64,000 bases of DNA. Source: Geranomyces variabilis (taxonomy: Eukaryota > Chytridiomycota > Chytridiomycetes > Spizellomycetales > Powellomycetaceae). Positions 20,601-31,983 of the stretch are shown one piece after another. Both the position numbers and the translations under genes were made by a program. Every line of letters starts with the position of its first letter. Position 1 is the stretch's first letter. The notes under the pieces were generated by a model. The model did not search any database and had not been told where the DNA came from. It was given only the letters and a program-made list of their open reading frames with translations. The DNA lies in contig JADGJP010000010.1 in the NCBI GenBank assembly GCA_027603065.1, positions 1-64,000 on the forward strand, given 5' to 3'.

Positions 20601-23600
20601 AGTATAACGCCGATTCCGGCACTTGGGCACTGCTGGAGGCGCACATGTGCCGGGAGGATGACGTAAAGCTGCTTTTGGGTCAAGAATCGCTCACGCACTT
20701 CATGGTGGTCAACGCTGCCTCACTGTTCCTTCTCAACAGCGCTGGCGAGCTAGAGCCCAGCATCGGCACGCAACTGCTCGCCGGCGCAGCCGCCAAACGT
20801 AAGCACGTGCTTCTTCTTCTGGGGGAGGAAGAAGATCGTTTGAGGGCTGTCAATTTATTTGCGGGAGGACTCGCCAATCTGCCAACCGTGCCGTCAGACG
20901 TCGTTCGACTGCGTTTGAGTCCTGACCAACTCCACACCGAACTGCTCCGCGCAGGTGACGCACAGCTGCGCGTTGGCGCGCATTCAATCCTTCTCAGCTC
21001 GGTGGCTTATCGCCCCCATTGCGGACTGTTTTCCGAGCTACGCAACCCGGTGAACCTCGCACTGGCTTTGCGCCACGCTCAGGACGTTTCTCACCCCAAT
21101 AAGGCCGCACGAACCGACATCTTCGTGCCATTGAAAGTGCAAGTTATGGAGCCATGTTTGAGCTGGCCAGAACTGGCCCTTGTACAAAATTTAATTTTGC
21201 TGGTGTCAGATCCAGAGGCCGCAGCCGCCGGCCGCGCGAAGTGCGAGTCCTTGCCTGATGTCGATTGGCTTCAGATCGACAAAGTGGTTCACGCCGTCGA
21301 AAAGCGCGGCGGCAAACGACTGTGGCTGCCGTGGCATGTTTTCGAGGCATGCCTACTGGACGAGTGTGCGGATCGCCGCAACCTCATCAAAGAGAATAAG
21401 CAGTGCTTCGCGACGTGCTCCGAATATGAGTCAGACGCTGTCTGCCATTGGCTGCAGCATGAGTATCCAGCTGTGCTTGGCATCCGCAAGTCTGACGACG
21501 ATGAAAGTCCCTGGAAGCTCACCGAATCGGCGAGCTTTGAATGCGTTCGCACGCTGCCACCTCGCCGGTATCACCTTGAGCGCATTCTTGTGAGTCCTAG
21601 TCAGCACGCTGAACTACTGGTGCGACATGAACACCCTCGCAGGCTAGTACTCGTTGCGTTCTATGGTGCTGGGAAAACTCGCTTCTTCAAACGTCTACAA
21701 GAGCAACACGCGGAAAGCACACTCACGGCTGAGTCGTTCAGCTGGACCGTGTTTATACCTCTATCGACGCTGTCTTCCGCTCAAAATTCCATGCCGCTAG
21801 CCGAAATGCTAGCACAGTACCTCCCACCAATGTCTCAACTGGAGAGCACCGTGTTCCGCCGTGACTGTGAGTTATTCGGTGCGCTGCTATTGCTGGACGG
21901 CTGGGACGAGATGACACCGCGTCAGCGCACAGACTGCGGCGAAATCCTACGGCGATTATTTGAATATCCCTATCTCTTGGTGTCATCGCGGCCATCCGAT
22001 GAGTCTCGCATCCCTCTGGCACCCAATCAACATCTGCGCCTCAAGCCATTCGACGAGGCCAACATTCTCAATTATATTAATGAGTATTTCGCATTTTCGC
22101 ATTTTGAATCGGCTAGTGATTCGCAGTTTTGCCGTGAATCCGCACAGACTCTCATCCAGCTATGGCAGCGTAGCGGCGCGCTGGATCTACTAGGCAAGCC
22201 GCTCCTGTGCCGCTTGACGTGCGCCATTGTATCCGAGCGCATGCGGCTAAGCTTAGTGCCAACCGAAGTGCAGCCGAGCCTCGCCACACTCTTTGACGAG
22301 TTCATTACAGTCTCGCTACGCAAATACCATCGCGACCGCGCATATCTGGAGGATTCTCGCTTCAGCAAACCCCGTATTTGGCAGTGGTCGCGGCGAGAAA
22401 CAGAGCTCATGCGCGTCACTGCTTTTTCTCGCTTGTTTCAGACAAAATCCGCCGTCGAAAGCAGTCCCATGGAATTTGCGCTACCCTATGATGAAGCTGA
22501 CCTCGACATCGCTGCTCTCGGGCTGATGCGGCCCGATGGTCAGTTGAACGGTCGAGACTATCAATTTGACCACCAAACTATAGCCGAGTATTTTGCCGCG
22601 CTGCATCTGCTAACGCTGCTGGCTCGCGCCGGCACGGAGACGCCCAAAGAGTGGGTCGATTTTTTCTGCTCGCGTTTCTACCAACAACGCTTCACTGTGG
22701 TTTGGACGTTTCTTGCCGGCCTTGCATGCAATCGTGCGGCAGAAGAGCGCGTCTCACACTCAGTTACACTGGGGAACACTGCAGGGCCATGCGAGCAGGC
22801 CATTGCGACTCTGCTGCGGATCCTGGCACAAATGGTTCACGAGTCGCCCGACATAGTTGGCGAGGCCGCTGCTGCGGCATTTTCGGGCTTCGCAGATGCT
22901 CTTGACCTAGCCATCGTGCGTGCCAGCTTGGAACGCGTGCCCTTGTCCTCCCCGGGTACATTACTGGACCTTGTCACGGAGTGGAGACTTCTGGCGCCCA
23001 TTTCGTTGGAAAAGGGTATCTCTGACAACGAGGTGGTCGACAAATCTAACCTCCCGCACCTGATCGACGCAGACGACGAAGACATCGTCCAGAGCGCCAG
23101 TTACGGCGGCTACCTCACTCGTGCAACTTTGGAGTCAAGCGTTAACCGAAAACTCGAAGTAGGCGGACAGGAATTCAACAAACTTATAGAGAAGGTGTGC
23201 GCGGCGATCGCGTTAGCTGCAGCATCGACTGCTGTGAACCTCGACACCGGCGAGTTGTTCTTGTTGGCGATGAGCGTTAACGACGACTCCGTACCGCCCG
23301 AGCGTCTTTCTTCGGTTGTGAGGTTACTCAAGTCATGCTACCTGGCGGACCCTGAGCCGCTAAATACGACAACGTACCAAGAGGCTTACATCTCACTCAT
23401 GGCGCTTGTAGATGCTGCCCGCGTGCCCTTCAGTGAGCTTGTACCCGACTTGACCCGCAACTTTAACCAAAAGTACGCCGTGCATGACCTTATTCGCCGC
23501 CTCAAGCAAGTCGACCTCCTGACGACCGATCACGTGCAACTGGTCTTCGGCTCGTGTAATCGCTTTAACCGAAACGGATTTTGGAACTTCAATGTGGGCC

Positions 23601-25171
23601 TCCCCCTCATCTTGTTGATGAAGGAGGACGTGTGCGAGACTATGATGTCGTTCGTGCTTCACAATCTGATGCAAGGCGGAATCTCTTCAGGGGGATACTC
23701 TGACTTCGAGGTTGGCCTGGCCGGTACGGTGCTCATCCGCCTGAGCCGAGTGGCCTTTAGCGAATCCCGCCACATCGTGCCCATGCTCAACGTGGCCCTT
23801 TCGCTTTCTGTAAAACCCGCTCCGTTACTGCAAGCTCGTTTCAATGACCTTGCCGAATTTCGCGAAAACATGCTGTCCTCTTACGAGCGTACTTGTTTAC
23901 TGGGTTCCATCATCGAGCTCTTCGACAAAGCGACTGCGACGCGCGCGGCACTCACTGTCGAAAACTTCCACCGAGCACAAGCCTGTCTACACATGCTCTT
24001 TGATGCGGCCATAACCCATGGCCTACCCGTGATGCTGCGCGATGGTCACGTGCACTTTGGTGCTGAAGAGCCGACGGTGCAGCTCTGTGCCTCTGGTGCA
24101 GCAGACGCCCTCCCAGCGCAGGTCGCTTGGCAGCAACTGCTCATCAGGTTCTATTTCCATCTCGATGCACAAAAGCTATCAGCAGCCAAATGCTCAGGCA
24201 ACAGCCGGAAGCGCAGTCCTGCATACGATCTAGATAAATTCAGCAACACGTTGATGAACCTGCATAGCTTTGCAGCTCAGCACCCTGATGCCACAAAGGT
24301 CGCACCCGTATTCGCTATGGGCGCCCTCAGCCTTCCGTGGGATCCCAAACTTGCACGGTTAATCAGCCCAGTCGACGCCGCCGCCTGGCACGACTACCTG
24401 TGGCCGCATCTGTTACGAGTGGGTGCGGATATCGAGATCATAGCTTCGCAGCTGACCGCAATTTCCACTCCGCCCGCATGTGAGCCACCTGTGGAGCTGG
24501 TATCGACATTTGTGGCAGCCTGGACGGAGCGCCTTGGCGCGCACGAAGAGAGATTTCCCGTCCAGTGGCTAGTATCAGCATTGTTAGAATTGGCTCGTCT
24601 GCAGCCAGCGCTGGACGGGGTCCTTGAGCAGATAGATCAACGGGTGTTCGGCGGACCCCGATCCTACACCTGGCTGTATGATGCAGTTCAAGCAACGCTT
24701 CCTTACGTCGCGCTCTTTTTATCACAAATGCCTTGTCTCGTCAGATTCCTGGAGAGGTACCGGCCGAAGCAAGCTGTGCGCTTGGAAACCTGGAGCGAGG
24801 CATCCAGCGCTCTGGAACGCTGGAAGTGGCCGTGCGAGCAAGCTGAAGCGGCAGTTTGTAAGATGTTGGACAGTTGCTTACCCGATGACTACCAGGTGGA
24901 AGAGGGTGAGGAACAAAAACTGTTGGCAGCACTTGTCCAGCAGGTACCCGGGTGTTACTATTCTATGGCAAGTAAGGCCTTGGGGCCCTTGTATCTGGGA
25001 CGAAACGCAAGCAGAACGGTAAGGATGCAGGGGTTGACCCTTGAACTTCTCTTGATACTTTTGTGTTCTCACTCCTAGTTCTGCATGCGGCACGACAGAC
25101 ATGCTTGTCGCGAAATTAGGCAGGACGCATTCGTGCTCTTGCGGCTCTATCTGCACGGCGACCCCCTTTAG
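17618..25171 (+). CDS. Giant NACHT (NLR-like) protein with N-terminal Ulp1-like protease and PD-(D/E)XK-like nuclease (2,482 aa)
   Basis: Exon 1 is 17618-25018. A 105-bp intron (GTAAGG...GGCAG) follows, then exon 2 at 25124-25171, in phase. I chose the ATG at 17618 (ACCAATATGA); an upstream in-frame ATG at 17510 would add a low-complexity leader. Domains in order: a C48/Ulp1-like protease (His153 in GHWCLLL, Asp183 in LFDPL, Cys241 in QADKPSCG); a restriction-endonuclease-like fold (KVDDLILFEEDRIIVMQVKH, Asp470/471, Gln484-x-Lys486), resembling nuclease domains of bacterial Cap4/DUF4297 and Avs proteins; about 850 uncharacterised residues; and a NACHT STAND ATPase. The NACHT core has Walker A FYGAGKT with Lys1353 (first Gly replaced by Ala, which the motif allows), Walker B LLLLDGWDE with Asp1427, and sensor-like LLVSSRPS. 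A winged-helix segment FDHQTIAEYFAALHLL lies near 1650, followed by 800 helical residues without LRR, WD or ankyrin repeats. Such STAND proteins act as ligand-gated immune switches. Substrates of the two enzyme domains are unknown. Confidence 0.85.
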
Positions 25172-25776
25172 GGTTAAGTATGCTGCAGATTTACTTTGTG
25201 CCTATCGGTTCACCCGCGGGGTGACGTTTAACCCTACTGGCCAACGAATCATACCTCCTACAGAGTGTTATGCAGAGAAACTCACCTGCTGACTAAATAG
25301 GTTTACCCCCACAAATACTGATAGTCACTCATGTTTGTATTTCACGACACTCCCCTTAATAAGTAATTGCTTTTCCTTTGCATTTCGTGTCCAAAAGGAA
25401 ACGGCCCATACGGCCATTAGAGTTCTACGCACCACAGCTATTAGCACTGCTGGATAAAAAGAAAAGTGCACAGCACAATCTGCGCACATTACTCTCTCAC
25501 TCTAGTTGTGGATTCTTTATGGAAACACCGAACAAGCAAAAAGTACAAACAGTGAGAAGGCCCCCCTGCTGGAAACACGCGGACGGAGTCACACATGCAA
25601 GGTTTCGGGCTTGTATGCGACCTCGCCCAGTGATAATAGAAAACGACTCAGACTTATAGGCAAACGATGCAGTGTTCGGGGCGGGTGCAATTGTTGCCTA
25701 TTTGCCCATCTACGCTATCTAAGCCTTAGAAAGCTACGCACCAATGCACCACAATGTCGCGGTTGCTGCACATTAC
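25172..25776. other. Intergenic spacer
   Basis: This lies between the NACHT gene and the convergent TAP hydrolase gene. Short open frames have no coding character and I see no gene, repeat or RNA here. Confidence 0.5.
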
Positions 25777-27800
25777 TTAACCCATCCTCGACTTGGTCCA
25801 AATGTCATTAAGGGCGTCGTCGACCCCTTTGTCGCTTTCCTCCTCCATCCCTAATGCTGACAAGCGCTTAACGGGGAAGAGTGGCTCGTCGGGGGAGCAT
25901 TCAGTAACACTTGCGTCGGGGGCGTGTCCGTTAACGAAAAAGTTGCGGATGATTTTGTCGACGCACTTGGACGGTTGCGTATAAGAGCAGTGACCGTAGC
26001 TGTGGATCTCCAAGAGCCTCGAGTTTGGCAGCAAACTGTGAACCAGTCGGGCGCTCTCGATGGGGGTAACGGGGTCGAAGAGATTGCCAACGACGAGGAC
26101 GGTTGAGTTGGTTGCGGGCGGGTTCCAGGGCCCGCTGTATCGCTCAGCAGCGACCCCAGGCCAGTGGGCGCACCCAATGAGGATCATCGTAGCCATGACT
26201 CCGCCAACAAAGTAATCCTCATCCGCGGCAATGACTTCCTTTTTGAGAGCCTCAGCGTCGTAAGGACGCGGAGCGGCGTCTGAGCATGCTACGCCCAGAA
26301 ACGTTTCTCCTTGTGGGATGTCGTACAAGGGACATTTTTCCTCGGGCCTCCGAAAGATGAGATTTTGGATCGAGGTTCCGTTACCCAACGACGCGGCTTC
26401 GTGAATGGCCTGCGCGTACTTTGGCCACAGCTTGGGTTGATAGACCAGGTCGGTGAGCAGCTGACGGACCGTGGCGCGCGTCACGACGCCTGGGGTGTTT
26501 GCGAAGGGAACAGGAAGCGGTTTCAGGATGAGGGAGCCGAGGAATGCCTCGATGCGCTTTGCCACGTAGTGCTCGTCGGGCGGGTCGCGAACCGCCAGAG
26601 CGCAACGGCCGGGGCCCGCGACTTCACAGGCCTCCGCAAATCCCTCGTAGACTTCTTGAGCGTGTGTGAGCCACTGCACGTCGCGCGTGGACGGCTTGGC
26701 TCTGAAACCCCATCCCTCTCCCCAGGCCACCGGGTTTACTACTCCGTCGATGGGCATGTGACCAACGCGGTCGGGGAACATGTTGATATAGGTCTGGCCG
26801 AGGATCGTGCCATAGCTGAAGCCCCAGTAATGCAAACGCTCTTGTCTCTCAGCGCGACGCAAAAGGTCCATGTCACGAGCGACCGCCGCCGTCGACAAAA
26901 ACGGTAGGAGATATCCGGCATTTTGCTGGCACTGCTCGGCTCGCGCCATCTCGTGGGCAATCGCGTACTCGAAAGTACCCGGATCCGAAAAGTTTGTGGT
27001 GAGCGGCTAGGAAGATGCGTGTTAGGCAGAAAGAGGACACAATGGTGAGGACGTCCGTCATCTTACCTTGGAGATAAGACGCTCCGTGGCGACCGAGTCG
27101 AACGCCCGATGGGTGATCGCGGAATCGAAACAGCGGATCGGGTTGGAGGCGCCGATGCCGCGAGGGTCGAACCCAATTATATCGTAACGCCCATCAACGT
27201 TGTCGGAGATGCCCTTGCCGCCGTATTTGACCAGGTCTACGCCACTGAGAAGGATTCGACGTCGGGGGAATTGTAGTAAGCAAACATCGTGCGCTTTTTT
27301 GGGGCCGTTTGAGCCGCTTGGGCCATCTCTGCTCACCTTCCTCCCGGGCCGCCAGGGTTTGTGAACAGGCTTCCGAGGACAGGTTTATCGCTTTGGGCGG
27401 GATATTTGATTAGCGCAATTGAGATGGTGCGGCCGCCTGGGTTTGCGTGGTCGAGGGGCACGCTAAAGGAGCCACATTGGAAACTCGCATCATGGTCGCA
27501 TGGTTTCCACTGAATGAAGTGGCCATGGGTTAGCAAATCCAAACGTTATCGCTGTGCCCTCTTCTGGCGTCGCCTCACGTTGATGCGGGTCGGATCGTCA
27601 ACGGGCGCGGCAGGCTGGTGCGACCTAGAGCGGGCGTGGATCAAGGCGCCTGCTCCTCCGATGCAGAGAAGGATGCCAACGAGTGCAGCGCCAGCAACCA
27701 CATGGGCTTTCGCTTTTTGGAAGAGCGCTTGCCGCGGAGCACGAGCCGACGAATTTTGGTTCCCACCAAGCAGCGGCAAGCGTTCCGTCGCGGGAGGCAT
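25777..27800 (-). CDS. TAP-like serine hydrolase/tripeptidyl aminopeptidase with N-terminal membrane anchor (600 aa)
   Basis: Four exons (27579-27800, 27337-27509, 27067-27244, 25777-27006) join with consistent phases. Exon 1 encodes a short cytoplasmic head and a single transmembrane helix (VVAGAALVGILLCIGG), so this is a predicted type II membrane protein. The alpha/beta-hydrolase core shows the oxyanion motif NPGGPGGSG, which is rebuilt exactly across intron 2, then IIGFDPRGIGASNP. The nucleophile elbow GFSYGT has Ser255, Asp502 lies in GNLFDPVTP, and His530 in SYGHCSY. This is the S33/TAP family with the TAP C-terminal domain, which removes N-terminal tripeptides or hydrolyses related substrates. 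Sequons and paired Cys suggest the enzyme faces the lumen or outside. Related fungal enzymes are usually secreted by signal peptide, so the anchor is a variation. Confidence 0.9.
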
Positions 27801-28435
27801 GGAGAGGGCTTTTTTCGAAAGTAAGAGCGCGGGACCGGCGGGGCGGGGGCCCGTCGTCGGTGCTTTATAGTAACATCGTCGAACGGTCGAAGCCTCAGGG
27901 CGCTTTGTTCGTTCATTCGTGGGTCTCCACCAAACAAGCTATGGCGGGTTGCCGCTTGTGCGCGTTTTTCCAGGCGGGTAGGACACGCGGTCGTTCTCTG
28001 CGAAAATTGGAAGATTCTACTCGGACCCTCCATCACCGAACACCATTGCTTTAATAGAACCACACACGTTCCGATTCCATTTCCATACCTGCATATACCT
28101 GCACCATTGCTCTCAGTCACTTTTAGTCTAAAGTGACGAGAGATTCCATGTATGCTCCCGATGATCTGAAAAGCAACGGTAGTGCGTCACAGTACCGCTC
28201 GCGACCCTCGGAACCCGCAACGCCCAACGCAGCGGCCTGGGCACTAATAAAGCTGTCCACAATTGCTGGGGGGTAATGCATGAACTCTATATTTCGCTTC
28301 ATTTAATGTTGCCCCATTGGGAACAGGCGGTAAAAGCCAAGAGCTTCGAAATTCTCAACAAGTCTATAATGAAATCTGCTATCCAAAAGTCGCAAGGGGG
28401 GGGGGGGAGGGCGCAGAGACGCAGGATGTACCCGC
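27801..28435. other. Intergenic spacer with poly-G run
   Basis: This is the upstream region of the TAP gene and downstream region of the ZIP gene. It contains a G-run at 28397-28407 and no supported gene. Confidence 0.5.
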
Positions 28436-29776
28436 TCAAGCCCACAGTCCGATGAGCGCCATGATTCCTGCACCAGCGTACAGACAAAACATGGAAGCTA
28501 CTTTGAGAGTGGTAGATAGGGAGCGGAACTTGGTGTTCTGGTTGATTTCACGAGATATAAGCTCGCAGTAGGCGTTGTAAATCAAAATACCGGCGCTGCG
28601 ATGAAAAAACAGAAGGGTTAGTGGTGTGCGGAGAGGAACGGTCTGAAAGGGACGGAGGTACAAGAGTAGGTGCACTTACGAGAGAGAGTCAAAGATGCCT
28701 TGGATCACAATGGAGGTCTGGGAGTTCTCGTTGTAGGTGTTGCGGATTGCGATGCCAATGGCAATGCCGATTGGGGTGGTGAGCGGGTAAAGAATGCCGG
28801 CAGCGTAAATCTTGGAGAGGCTGCGAGTGGGGAGCTGAGCGATGAGCACGCCGAGAGCAGTTCCCTCGGTGAACTGGTGAAAGCAAATGGCGATAAGGAG
28901 GGACGTGAAGCCATCGTCAGCGGTGGTACCCAGCGCGAGACCAATGATGAGCGAGTGAAAAATGATGCCGGCTTCCAGGACTAGCGTGCCGATGGCAATG
29001 GCACGAGAGGACTCGCTGAGGGGGGTCTTGCCAGTAGCGACTTTTTCATTGGCACTGCTGGCATCGGCGCTGCTGTGCGGCGCGGCGTGACCACTGTTGA
29101 CGACGTCATCGAGGGTAAGACCGTTCTCAGGATTGTTGCGGTTCGCCCGAGTGACAGTGTCGGACGACAACTCTTGATGGTGATGGTGGCCGTGGTGTGC
29201 GGCAGCGCCAGCGTGGGTCCTATTGCCTTGGTTGACGGCAAACAATTCAATTCCCTGTACGAGGAAGCCGGCGGTCAGGCCAAAGAGCCCAACGTAGTTG
29301 GCGCCTCCGTACACGGTCCAGTATCCTTCCAAGCACGGATTGGTAAAGTTCTCGAATGCGTCGGGAAGGAGATGGATCCAAGCGGTGGCGGCGATGACGC
29401 CGATGCCAAAGAACTTGGCAAGATGGAGACTGGTTATGACGGAGGTACGGTTCTTGAGAGACGCAGTGGTGGACACAGTGATGGTGGTAAGGAGACCGAG
29501 TGAGCTAACGACCAGGACAATGAACAGGCCTGCGATGTGCTTGGGCATGGAGTAGGTGCCAGAGCCATCAGCTTGACAAGAGCCCGCATCCGCTGTGTCG
29601 GCGGCGGTATCTTGACCCGCTGTAAGTAGAAAGGGACCGCAGCAGCAGGAAGAGCGTTAGCATTGTTGCCAAAGTGGAAGCTGCTGCTATTTTGGGGTGA
29701 GGAGAAACCTACCCGCTTGGGCGTGAACAGCCACCGCCGCCAAGGCAGCAACAAGAAGAAGCTTGAAAGTGAACAT
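28436..29776 (-). CDS. ZIP family zinc transporter (387 aa)
   Basis: Exons 29713-29776, 28680-29619 and 28436-28595 join in phase. Exon 1 encodes a signal peptide (MFTFKLLLVAALAAVAVHAQ). The protein has the ZIP fold: TM1-TM2 (IAGLFIVLVVSSLGLL), TM3 ending in HLLPDAFENF, a cytosolic His-rich loop (HHGHHHHQE), and metal-binding TM4 and TM5 with HSLIIGLALG and FHQFTEG. The last exon supplies TM7-TM8 (AGAGIMALIGLWA). ZIP proteins move Zn2+ (sometimes Fe2+) into the cytosol from outside or from the vacuole. The cleavable leader and motif set fit the fungal Zrt1/Zrt2 plasma-membrane type. The gene is divergently transcribed from a CDF zinc exporter, sharing a 774-bp promoter region. Confidence 0.93.
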
Positions 29777-30550
29777 ATGGAATGAAACAAGCTGATGGTG
29801 AAGCAGGCGAATGGGTCCTTTTGCGTATGCGGTAGGAGGAGAGCGGGGTGCGGGCGGTGCGGGCGGTGGGGTTCTGTAGACGAGGGGTGCCGGCCTTTTA
29901 TCTTTTTTCTTTTTCAAGTTGTCTGCCTGTTCCTATCTGGTGTCTCTAGTAGTCGTGGTAACCTGTGCGGGACTCGCCCCGCCTGCGCCACACCGTGCAC
30001 ATTTGCGCGTTTGATGTCGCGACGCCCGGGGAGGTCCCCCCCACGCACGCACCTCTCTATAGACAAGTTTGCGCTCCTTCCATTATTCCCGCCGTTTGTT
30101 CCTGAGCCATGCGATCAAGAAGAAGAAAAGTCTCGACTCTCGACGCTCGGCTAATAAAAACTGAGCGCAACTTTTGGAGCTCCCGCGGTTTCAAGATTTT
30201 TCTTGTTGAAAGAACTTTGAGGGCAATAAAGCCGCAGACGAATCTTCTTCACTGGCAGGAAGAGAGGCGCGCGCCTCAGAGACGGAAGAGAAGTTTTTTC
30301 GGCTACAAAGTAAGCGTAACTCTGGTGCTTTGCACTGCTTGCACTGCTTTGCTGTTTCAGAATCTTTTTTCTTTTTAACGGGCAATGTTTACTGAGAAAA
30401 AAAAAGGAATGTCGACGAGGGCAAGAAAAAGAACTTGAACGGAGGGCAATAAAAACACAGACTTATCTTCTTGGTCTCTTCCTGTTGCAACCCACCCTCC
30501 TTCTGGACCCTGCTTTTGCCAAACCTCACCCGCGTGGTCGTCCGCCCCCA
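29777..30550. promoter_or_regulatory. Shared divergent promoter of the ZIP and CDF zinc genes
   Basis: All 5' regulatory sequence of both zinc genes must lie here or within their introns. It contains a duplicated module (30211-30250 and 30430-30472), T-rich and A-rich tracts, and no supported gene. No site is recognised with certainty. Confidence 0.6.
30211..30472 (+). repeat. Duplicated promoter module
   Basis: Two copies about 220 bp apart share GAACTT, GAGGGCAATAAA, then CACAGAC or CGCAGAC, then ATCTTCTT, in the same order and orientation. The second copy ends about 80 bp before the CDF start codon. This may be a tandem regulatory element or an old local duplication. Confidence 0.6.
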
Positions 30551-31983
30551 ATGGCAACTCAAGAAACCAGCCCACTCCTACGCGACAGTCTGTTTGACCC
30601 GGCAATTATTCAGGTCAAAACGGTGCCCTCGGGCACCCACTCTTGCGATGGCAGCCACTCAGGGAGCAGCGAATCCGACGGCAGTCGCAGAAAGCTCCTT
30701 ATCGCCACCGTCCTGTGCTTTTTGTTCTTTGCCGTCGAGCTCTTTGCCGGGCTCTGGGCCGGTTCGCTTGCCATTCTCTCGGACAGCTTTCATCTCTTGT
30801 CGGATATTGCGGGTTTTGCCATCTCCCTCACGGCAATTTACCTCTCGGAGCGACCAGCCACCCGCCGTAAGTCGTTTGCTGAGCTTAGTATTATACGGTT
30901 ACATGCGACCTTGTTACATGCGACCTTGCTCTTTAAACACGCCACTCTGCTTGCTTCTTGCTCTCGCAGGCCACTCGTTTGGTTTTCACCGCACCGAGAT
31001 CCTCGGCGCTATTCTCTCCACCTTCCTGATCTGGATTCTCACTGCTTTTCTATTGTGGGAAGCTGTTGACCGCCTGCGCAATCCCGTTCCAATCGACGGG
31101 CCTGTCATGTTTGGCACCGCTGCCGTGGGCGTCGTAGTCAACATCATTCTCGGATTGACTCTGCACGGTTCTCATGACCATAGCCACGGTGGTCACTCCC
31201 ACGGCGGTCACTCCCACGATCACTCTCACGCACACAGCGAGGACGACCACGACCACGCTGCGCACGCTCACGACCACGCGGCGCACGCTCACGACGACAA
31301 GCACGACCTTTCGCCTGTCGGCGGTATTACCGTTTATGGCACGGCGCATGTCGAAAAGAAAGTATGTAGTGCCAGCATGTTTTTGATCTGCCCGCGCGCC
31401 GCCCTCGCCCTAGCACCAACTTACTTCTTATCTCCTCCAGACGCGCAAGGTCAACATCAACATTGAATCGGCCACCATCCACGTGATTGGGGATCTGCTG
31501 TCCTCTCTGGGCGTTCTGATCGCCGCAACCGTCATCTGGATCAAGCCCGAATATACGATTGTCGACCCGATCTGCACTTGCTTCTTTTCATGCATCGTGC
31601 TCGCAACCACGATGAGGCTGATGTACAATTCGATTGCGGTGCTCATGGAAGGCACGCCGGACGACATTGACGCAAACGAGGTCCAACGTGCCCTCGCCGA
31701 GCTGCCGGGAGTCCACAGTGTTCACGAACTGCACATCTGGAACCTCACGGTCGGGAAACCGAGCCTGACTGTTCACCTGTCCCTTTCTGCATACCACCCG
31801 CAGAACCCCAACGACCCAATGTCGACCACCGACACCAACGCCATTCTGCTCGCAGCTCAAACTCTGCTCTGTGTACGGTTCGACGTCCACCATGCTACTA
31901 TACAGCTAGAGCATCCCGCAAATGACGGCACACTGCACTGCAGCCCCTTCATGTGCAGAACAGCGCCCGACCAGATTTGCTAA
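30551..31983 (+). CDS. Cation diffusion facilitator (ZnT/Zrc1-like) zinc transporter (416 aa)
   Basis: Exons 30551-30866, 30970-31361 and 31441-31983 join in phase. The protein has six membrane segments. TM2 and TM5 carry the two HxxxD zinc sites (SDSFHLLSDIAGF and IHVIGDLLSSLG). Between TM4 and TM5 is a long His-rich cytosolic loop made of two tandem arrays (HSHGGHSHGGHSHDHSHAHS and repeated HDHAAHA). The C-terminal cation-efflux domain (PGVHSVHELHIWNLTVGK) follows. CDF antiporters export Zn2+ from the cytosol into vacuole or secretory compartments; this one resembles the vacuolar Zrc1/Cot1 class. Intron 1 holds a 16-bp direct repeat (TTACATGCGACCTTG twice, near 30900). Expression is probably coordinated with the divergent ZIP gene. 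Confidence 0.93.

Noticed and set aside
17618-25171. A Crinkler-type secreted effector
   Set aside because: There is no Crinkler header or signal peptide, and the ATPase is a NACHT module. I kept this only as an alternative origin for the nuclease-NTPase combination.
26311-26907. A 198-codon plus-strand frame
   Set aside because: Antisense shadow of the TAP hydrolase catalytic exon.
29075-29503. A 142-codon plus-strand frame
   Set aside because: Antisense shadow of the ZIP transporter exon 2.
30471-31466. A 331-codon plus-strand frame spanning the CDF gene
   Set aside because: Its N-terminal part is out of frame with exon 1 of the CDF gene; only its middle coincides with CDF exon 2.
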